DNA of 13,730 bases from Euperipatoides rowelli (lineage: Eukaryota; Onychophora; Udeonychophora; Euonychophora; Peripatopsidae): NCBI GenBank assembly GCA_003024985.2, contig PXIH01S0017053.1. The stretch is one strand, 5' to 3'. The notes under the pieces were generated by a model. That model worked only from the letters and a program-made list of their open reading frames with translations. It did not search any database and was not told where the DNA came from. Shown here one piece after another: positions 8,194 to 13,730 of this stretch. Position 1 is the first letter of the stretch; every line of letters starts with the position of its first letter. Position numbers and translations under genes: made by a program.

Positions 8194-8489
8194 GTATTCT
8201 TCGATATGGCAGTTGATGGGCAATCCCTGGGCCACATAGTAATGGAGCTTGAGAGCTTATGTAGAACCAAAACATATGAATTTTTTTTAGCATTGTCCAC
8301 TGGTGAGAAACTAGAAAGGCTTTGGTTACAAAGGAAGCACTTTACACCGTGTTAATCCAGGATGAAGGCTTTACCAATCATAATGGAACTGGTAGAAAAT
8401 ACCAGTTTGCTAATGAGAATTTCTCACTAACACTTATGGAACCAGGAACATTAGTGATGGCAAATGCAGGACTAAATATGAACTGTTAA
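8194..8489 (+). pseudogene. Cyclophilin (peptidyl-prolyl cis-trans isomerase) pseudogene, N-terminal two thirds
   Basis: Frame one (8194-8355) reads VFFDMAVDGQSLGHIVMEL, then RTKTYEFFLALSTGEK, and stops at TAA (8353-8355). A second frame (8364-8489) reads EGFTNHNGTGRKYQFANENF and then LVMANAGLNMNC before TAA. These match, in order, the cyclophilin A-type landmarks FFD..V.G.P.GR...EL, KT.ENF.AL.TGEKG, GDFT.HNGTGGKS, DENF and MANAGP.TNGSQF. Active cyclophilins fold peptidyl-proline bonds with a catalytic Arg in FHR.IPGFM.QGGDFT. Here that stretch has a frameshift (TTTACACCGTGTTAATCCAG) and has lost about five residues after PG, so the product could not work. The last third of the about 165-residue domain is missing. 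No intron interrupts the remaining homology, so a processed pseudogene is likely, but no poly-A tail or target duplication is seen. Confidence 0.88.
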
Positions 8490-8633
8490 TAGAGAGACGG
8501 TTTGATCCGTCACAGACCAATCAGATTGCAGAAAAGCTCACTAGCGCCAAATAGTTTTGAAGCCTTATTTTGTTATTTACAATCCTAAACTTCACCCAAC
8601 TATGAACCCTAACTCCTACTATAAATATGGTCT
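8490..8633. other. Spacer between pseudogene and minisatellite
   Basis: Unique-looking AT-rich sequence. The words CCCAACTATGAACCCTAAC near 8605 resemble array units and may be very decayed ones. Confidence 0.4.
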
Positions 8634-8967
8634 AACCCTATGGTAATCAAGAGGAGTAATATTCCTCAACCGTATAATCAAGAGGGATAATAACTGCCTC
8701 ATTATAATAATCAAGAGGTTTAATAACTATGCCCAACCATATGATAATCAAAGGGTATAATTACTATGTCTTAACCATATGATAATGAAGAGGTATAATA
8801 ACTATGCCCCAACCCTATAATCAAAAGGTGTAATTACTATGTCTCAACCATATGATAAAGAGGTAATTACTATGCCTCAACCATTATAATAAGAGGTTTA
8901 ATAACTATGCCAAACCTATGATAATCAATAGGTGTAATTACTATGTCTCAAGTTCCTCAACCATAAT

Positions 8968-9000
8968 AATCATAGGGTTGAAGCATAGTAATCTATACCT
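8968..9000 (-). repeat. Single inverted unit inside the minisatellite
   Basis: The plus strand reads AATCATAGGGTTGAAGCATA then GTAATCTATACCT. Its complement is AGGTATAGATTACTATGCTT then CAACCCTATGATT, one array unit in reverse. All other units seen run the same way, so this unit has been flipped. Confidence 0.8.
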
Positions 9001-9960
9001 AAACCCTATGATATTTAAGAGGTGTAATAACTCTTCACAACCCTATGATAATCAAGATGTATAATATGCCTCAACATATTATCAAGAGTTAATAAATATG
9101 TCCAACCCTAAGATAATCAAGAGATGTAATTACTATGCCTCAACCATATCAAGAGGTAATTAATATGCCTAAACCATATGATAATCAAGAGGTGTAATAG
9201 CTATGCCCCAACCTATGTATAATCAAGAGGTGTAATAATTATGACAAACCCTATGTAATCAAGAGGTATAATAACTATGACAAACCTATGTAATCAAGAG
9301 ATGCAATAACTATGTCCCAACCATATAATAATCAAGAGGTGTAATAATTATGCCCCAACCGATGATAATCAAGAGGTGTAATAACTATACCCCAATCTGA
9401 TGATAATCAAGTGGTGGGATAACTATGTTTCAATCTGATGTTAATCAAGAGATGGGATAACTATGCCCCAATGAAAATCAAGAGGTGGGAGAAATATGCC
9501 CAACCCAATGATAATCGAGAGGAGGATAACTATGCCCCAACCCGATTATAATCAAGAGGTGGGATTACTATGCCCAACCCAATGATAATCAAAAGGTGGA
9601 ATAACTATAAACCAATCTGATGATAATCAAGAGGTGGGATAACTATGCCACAATTCGATGATAGAGGTATCATCAACAGGTGTAATAACTATACACCAAT
9701 CTGATGATAATCAACCATGCCCAAAACAGATGGTACTCAAGAGATGGGATAACTACACCCCAACCAATGATAATAAACAGGTGTAATAATTGGGCCCAAT
9801 CTGATAACAGGTGTAATAACTATACACCAATCTGATAATCAACGGGTGAAATAACTATGCCCCAATCAGATGATCATCAACAGATGCAATAAATATACAT
9901 CAATCCAATGATAATCAACAGGTATAATAACTATGCCCCAATCCGATAATCAAGAGGTGG

Positions 9961-10234
9961 GATAACTACGCCCCAACCCGATAATACAGATGTAATTATT
10001 GTGCCCAATCTGATAATGAACAAGTGTAATAACTATACACCAATCTGATAATCAACAGGTNTAATAACTTTGCCCCAATCCGATAATCAAGAGGTGGGAT
10101 AACTACGCCCCAACTTGATAATAAACAGGTGTAATAATTGTGCCCAATCTGATAATGAACAAGTGTAATAACTATACACCAATCTGATAATCAACAGGTG
10201 TAATAACTATGCCCCAATCCGATGATAATCGAGA
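9961..10234 (+). repeat. Higher-order repeat of 137 bp, two copies
   Basis: GATAACTACGCCCCAAC occurs at 9961 and again at 10098, exactly 137 bp apart. The four sub-units between them recur in the same order, with markers TAATTATTGTGCCCAATC or TAATAATTGTGCCCAATC, then GATAATGAACAAGTGTAATA, CTATACACCAATC and AACAGGT. A looser relative of the pattern lies upstream from about 9783. Confidence 0.85.
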
Positions 10235-10328
10235 GGTGGGATAACTATGCCCAATCTGATGATAATCAATAGGTGTAATAACTATGCTCAATCCGATAAT
10301 AATCAAGAGGTGGGATAACTATGCCCAA

Positions 10329-10550
10329 CCCTATGATAATCAAGAGGTGTATTAACTATTTCTAACTCTATGATAATCAAGAGGTGTATTAACTATTTCT
10401 AACCCTATGATAATCAAGAGGTATATTAACTATTTCTAACCCTATGATAATCAAGAGGTGTATTAACTATTTCTAACCCCATTATAATCAAGAGGTGTAT
10501 TAACTATGTATAACCCTATGATAATCAAGAGGTGTATTAACTATGCCCCA
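10329..10550 (+). repeat. Homogeneous block of six exact-length 37-bp units
   Basis: Units start at 10329, 10366, 10403, 10440, 10477 and 10514 with no indels. They read CCCTATGATAATCAAGAGG then TGTATTAACTATTTCTAA with only a few substitutions. The uniform length and GTATTAACTATTTC variant mark this as the youngest expansion in the array. Confidence 0.9.
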
Positions 10551-10614
10551 ATCCGATGATGATCAAGAGGTAGGATATTACACCCAACCTGATGATAATC
10601 AACAGGTGTAATAA

Positions 10615-10620
10615 CTACGC
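10615..10620 (+). repeat. Left target-site duplication CTACGC of the 1,384-bp element
   Basis: CTACGC directly precedes the element and an identical CTACGC (12005-12010) directly follows it. Joining the outer flanks gives AACTACGCACAATCCGATGA, which is normal array sequence. Confidence 0.85.
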
Positions 10621-12004
10621 CATAGCTGCCAACCCTACATCAAAATTAGGAGTAGGTGAGGGTCATGTCCCAGCAAGATCAGGGGAAATCATACCCCCCA
10701 CCAAAAAAAAAAAAATTGATTGAGTTAACGTTGAAATATGTAATTACAGAAAATAGGATAAATTTCCTATCACTATCATTTCTGGCATGATCAGTCCCCA
10801 CAGAAAAGGGTCCATTTTTTACATGCCTTTATCTAAATATTTATTTCTGAGCAAAACCATGTTGCATTTTCAGTAAAGTCTAAAACTAGATTCATTTTTT
10901 TTCATAAAATGCAAATATTTACATGCTTTAAATATGAAAATAGAAGTAGGCCTACATGCCTTTATAATGGATTACAAATAATCAAAATCAAGTTCTTTCA
11001 TGATGCAATGTCATGTTTTTGTCCTTCTACATGCATATTTCTGTACTTCAGGTGAATTTGGAAACATAACATGTATAGACATACCATGAACAAAAGTGAA
11101 AAAGAGGACACTAAAACATTTTGAGTGTGGGGGAAAGCCCATGTAGCAAAATCCAGGGGCAAACCCTGGTGAAGGAGAAAAAGTCACCCCCACTAAACTT
11201 TTTTTTATTTTTTATATACAATTCATTTTTTTCCCCACTAACCTCTGCACCTGTGCTCTATTACACAGTGTAATATACTATAAAAACAGGTTTGGAGGTT
11301 CAGAAAATGACTCCACATACCCATTTATGTAGGCTGCATTAAGAAAATATAATTTTTATTTTAAAAATAGCCCAATTTAATGTTTTATTTATTATTTAGT
11401 GCTTGAAATACTTAAAAATAAAATCATTTTGTGCAATATTTTAGAAAGAATAGTAAATTATAAAATTCTCAGAAATAAGTAGATACCATTAATTTATTAA
11501 ATTCAAAACAGCAAGTAAAAATAAAATAATGTTGGTTTGTTTACAATCCCTCTGATTTAGAAGTTTTAGATTAATAATGAGTTTAATGACATATTTATTA
11601 AAACTCAACCCAAGTAAAGCTTTATTGGTCAGCTATACCTTAATGGAATCTATTAATAGCTTGTTTTAGTCCACTGGCATTTATGTAGAAAGGAGCCGAA
11701 GTTAGAGATGAATTTAAAACATAATTAGCATAAAAATCGAAATATATTTTTTAATAAAAATTTGTGAATGATGTTTATTCCACTACAACTATTAACTGGG
11801 AATTCTATGCTAAATCCACAGCCAATAATTAGTTTTAAAAGTTAGGGATTTAATTTTAAAAAGTGAAAATTACTTAAATTGACTAAAATAATGCTAATTT
11901 CAAATTTATTAAAATTCGTACCATTATTACATTAAATCGTTTTTTTGTATTTCAGTTTGAAATTCTGATGAAATACTAAAAAATGGGAACACTTGGCAGC
12001 TATG
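10621..12004. mobile_element. Non-autonomous DNA transposon, 1,384 bp, inserted in the minisatellite
   Basis: The element begins CATAGCTGCCAA and ends TTGGCAGCTATG, a perfect 12-bp terminal inverted repeat; similarity fades after that. It is bounded by a 6-bp direct repeat, CTACGC. Its interior is AT-rich and unrelated to the array, with A-runs near 10705, a GC-rich motif at about 11125-11190 and no open frame above about 60 codons; the 60-codon minus-strand frame at 11011-11193 looks random. It must have been moved by a transposase made elsewhere. A 6-bp duplication is unusual: hAT, P and Mutator types make 8-9 bp and Tc1/mariner makes TA. Groups such as Dada or Polinton are reported to make about 6 bp, but the short termini do not allow assignment. 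Confidence 0.87.
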
Positions 12005-12090
12005 CTACGCACAATCCGATGATAATCAAGCGGTGCAATAGGCCTACCCATGCCCCAATCCCGATGATAATCAATATGTGGAATAATTTG
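12005..12090 (+). repeat. Right-hand remainder of the minisatellite
   Basis: After the duplicated CTACGC, ACAATCCGATGATAATCAAG and CCCCAATCCCGATGATAATC continue the array for about two units before fading near 12090. This shows the array once ran unbroken from 8634 to here. Confidence 0.9.
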
Positions 12091-12331
12091 ACGGGAAATT
12101 GACTAACATGTTGTCATGCCCAGTGTGCTCTATTGTGATTGGATTGTAAGGCTCAAACTGTCGCATATTTAACAGCTACTGACCAAATACTACTGAATCC
12201 CCCTTTTTTTTTTTGTGTTTACTGTAAAGACTGGCTGGATGTCAAACATGTTTAGTGGATGGATGGAGTTAAAAACTCTTGAAGAATATGAAAACTAGAA
12301 TGTCAAAATTGTTGTGGCAGAGTCAAATGTT
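12091..12331. other. Non-coding spacer
   Basis: No gene or repeat beyond a short T run near 12205. Its last eight bases (CAAATGTT, 12324-12331) are the left target-site copy of the next MITE. Confidence 0.5.
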
Positions 12332-12568
12332 TGTCAGGATCCGTTATCTGCCCACCAACATAATTAACGTTAAGAGTCGTGTGACAACTAAAACGTAGTG
12401 TGTGGAATTAATTTTTTTCTCGCCGATTTTAATATATTTTCTTTACAGTCCTAACCTTAGGTAGCCCTGGGCCCTAGGATAATCTAGCGGTAAAATTATC
12501 ATTTGCTGAGTGCCAATTTTGATCAACCTCTGTCAGCCATATTGAGGGGCAGATAACAGATCTTGACC
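12332..12568. mobile_element. MITE copy 2, 237 bp, opposite orientation to 7209-7451, with TSD
   Basis: The left end reads TGTCAGGATCCGTTATCTGC then CCACCAA; the complement of the right end reads GGTCAAGATCTGTTATCTGC then CCCTCAA. It is flanked by perfect copies of CAAATGTT (12324-12331 and 12569-12576). Its complement aligns end to end with copy 1, sharing for example AATATGGCTGACAGA, CTAGATTATCCTAGGG and GTTTTAGTTGTCA, at an identity I judge near 80 percent by eye. The perfect 8-bp duplication sets the ends of this family. Confidence 0.92.
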
Positions 12569-12930
12569 CAAATGTTAAAAGAATGGTCATTTTTAAAGCT
12601 TAAGTTACTATTTTGTTAGTCCTAGTTTAAGTAATTTAGTTGGTGATATTAAAATTACTTCAATTTGAGCAATCAATACACTTTTGTAAAATGGCTCTAA
12701 CCAGGTAATCAAATCATTTTGTAGGCCTATAGGCCCACTCTTGATCATTCGTTCCTCGTTTTTCTTTTATAAAGAAAACAAGTTTTTCACTTTTTTTTTC
12801 CTACTTTAATTTTAAGTGCTATGTTTATTTTATTGTATTATCAGGGAATAGACTAAATTGTTTAAAAAAAAAATTCTAGTAAAATCAACAATTTTTGTTT
12901 CTTTACTAGTAAATTAGTAATAGGTCTATC
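12569..12930. other. Non-coding spacer
   Basis: AT-rich with no protein-like frame. It contains the palindromic word TAGGCCTA near 12723 and T/A homopolymers near 12790 and 12863. No gene or element recognised. Confidence 0.5.
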
Positions 12931-13367
12931 CTTAGGATTCCCAACCTTTTTGTACTCTAGAGCACATTCTAAAATACCAGTAGTGTGGCGGGCACCATCT
13001 ATATTTTCTTTTATGACGAAAATATATGCACAGATGTAAAAAACGCAGTAGAATGTGGATTGTACCGCCTGTATTTAGATAATTCTCTAACTATCCCCCA
13101 CCACTACTCAATTCAGCCATCTGTGTGAATTGCAAGCAAGTTCGTCAGTGTTAACTTGGCACAAAAGGTGGAATTAAAGAGGGCGATTTACAAGAAAACA
13201 ACTACCTAAAATTGGTTGACTAACCACTCACAATCTAAATCAATGGGATCCGCGCACCGCCAAGTTAACGCCGACAAGCTTTCGTTTCGTGGTCAAACAG
13301 CGGCGCCACACACAAATTGGCCGACGGGCGCTATGGTGCCCATAGGCACAGGGTTGGGTACCCCAAG
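12931..13367. mobile_element. hAT-like non-autonomous element, about 437 bp
   Basis: The left end is CTTAGGATTCCCAACCTTTT and the complement of the right end is CTTGGGGTACCCAACCCTGT, agreeing at 13 of the first 16 positions. The TTCCCAACCTTTTTG...AGAGCAC start strongly resembles Charlie-like hAT termini, and the right end has the matching GTGCCCATAGGCACAGGGTT. Flanks share TCTA but give no clean 8-bp duplication, so it is probably old or its ends are off by a few bases. A 63-codon frame at 13216-13407 is part of the element and not a gene. Confidence 0.65.
13150..13269. repeat. 11-bp perfect inverted repeat inside the hAT-like element
   Basis: GTTAACTTGGC (13150-13160) and GCCAAGTTAAC (13259-13269) are exact complements 98 bases apart, giving a possible stem-loop internal to the element. 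Confidence 0.75.
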
Positions 13368-13690
13368 TCTAGAATATCTATATTTGTTGTCAATATGTGA
13401 TTTATAATAATTTTTTTTTGTTTCTAGAAAAAATAGATAATTTTTCTTTAGTCTTAATACATGGTTATTTATTTTTTTGGTAGCCTATTTTGATATTTAT
13501 GAAAATAGACCTTCCAAATCAGTTGTGTAATAGAAGTCTTAGTTTTAAGTTTGGTAACCATTTCAGAGAAGCAATTGCTTTAGAGGCACTACTAGAGCTT
13601 CAGCCAAAAACCTTCAAACCAATTTGGAACACTAAGTGCCCCAACTTGGTGAATCTGAAAACGTCTCTAATCAAATTAAGTTAGGGCTCT
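13368..13690. other. Mostly non-coding, one short doubtful open frame
   Basis: A plus-strand frame from ATG 13499 to TAG 13684 gives 61 residues. The part from EAIALEALLELQPKTF onward looks more protein-like than usual and follows TTTGGTAACCATTTCAG, an acceptor-like sequence ending at about 13567. No family was recognised. It may be an exon, a decayed element or chance. Confidence 0.3.
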
Positions 13691-13730
13691 CAGGTGTACC
13701 GGAAAACCGGTATTGTTACCGGTTTTGAGT
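13691..13730 (+). mobile_element. Probable start of a hAT-type element cut by the window edge
   Basis: CAGGTGTACCGG is followed by nested palindromes. TACCGG/CCGGTA (13697-13702 and 13707-13712) flank AAAA, and AAAACCGGTA/TACCGGTTTT (13703-13712 and 13717-13726) flank TTGT. hAT-type elements that start (C/T)AGG.GTGTACCGG with repeated CCGGTA subterminal words are known in general. The other end lies outside the window. Confidence 0.45.

Larger units (their letters stand above)
8634..10620 (+). repeat. Minisatellite, unit 37-38 bp, roughly 50 copies
   Basis: The basic unit is close to CCCCAACCCTATGATAAT followed by CAAGAGGTGTAATAACTATG (38 bp). Units vary from about 28 to 40 bp and fall into zones. 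The left zone (to about 9360) has AACC(C)TATGATAATCAAGAGG and GTAATTACTATG. The middle zone has CAATCTGATGATAATC with GGTGGGATAACTATG. From about 9780 to 10230 CAATCTGATAATCAACAGG units form a higher-order repeat. The right zone has a 37-bp block (10329-10550). The unit length is not a multiple of three and stops are frequent, so it is not coding. One N occurs at 10061. Copy number may be wrong if the assembly collapsed it. The array resumes at 12005 after an inserted element. Confidence 0.97.

Noticed and set aside
8634-10620. CRISPR-like regular repeats
   Set aside because: Units are directly adjacent with no unique spacers, vary in length and lie in animal DNA; it is a minisatellite.
11011-11193. 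60-codon minus-strand frame inside the 1,384-bp element
   Set aside because: No domain recognised and too short for a transposase; it overlaps a repeat-like GC-rich motif.
13216-13407. 63-codon plus-strand frame
   Set aside because: Falls in and over the right end of the hAT-like element; explained by terminal-repeat sequence.
1-13730. tRNA or rRNA genes
   Set aside because: No cloverleaf-like A/B box arrangement or rRNA-like conserved stretch was recognised by eye; a covariance-model scan would settle it.

Overview
The window is AT-rich animal nuclear DNA. It has long non-coding stretches, one C2H2 poly-zinc-finger gene, nested DNA transposons with target-site duplications, a 2-kb minisatellite and decayed gene fragments. 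Nothing resembles bacterial operons. The zinc-finger style, the hAT-like elements and the compact intronless gene suggest an invertebrate, plausibly an arthropod, but no sequence here fixes the species. One N at 10061, inside the minisatellite, indicates a draft assembly.

Layout. (1) 1-2170: non-coding, with a 24-base T run, a possible hAT-type end near 204 and a four-copy tandem repeat of about 160 bp (403-1055). (2) 2170-3623: a broken C-terminal piece of a hAT transposase, a probable hAT end at 2449-2504, another transposon-like end at 2608, and otherwise no gene. (3) 3688-5313, minus strand: the only intact gene, a 541-residue protein with about 12 C2H2/C2HC fingers; a polyadenylation signal follows its stop. 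(4) 5314-8633: mostly non-coding. It holds a short possible terminal exon or transposase tail (6360-6432, minus), a 305-bp hAT-type MITE with an 8-bp target duplication (6508-6812), a 243-bp MITE of a second family (7209-7451), a possible transposase tail (7459-7608, minus) and a frameshifted cyclophilin pseudogene (8194-8489). (5) 8634-12090: a minisatellite of 37-38 bp units, split by a 1,384-bp terminal-inverted-repeat element (10621-12004) that duplicated 6 bp of the array. (6) 12332-12568: a second copy of the 243-bp MITE family in opposite orientation with a perfect 8-bp target duplication; then a 437-bp hAT-like element (12931-13367) and, at the window edge, a palindrome-rich sequence resembling the end of another hAT-type element.

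The parts do not form a pathway. The zinc-finger protein is probably a nuclear DNA-binding factor. The rest is a record of transposition, tandem amplification and pseudogene decay. The strongest new observations are the reconstructible empty site of the 1,384-bp element, the mixed architecture of the minisatellite (inverted unit, 137-bp higher-order repeat, exact 37-bp block), the two-copy MITE family and the cyclophilin pseudogene, which is split over two frames.
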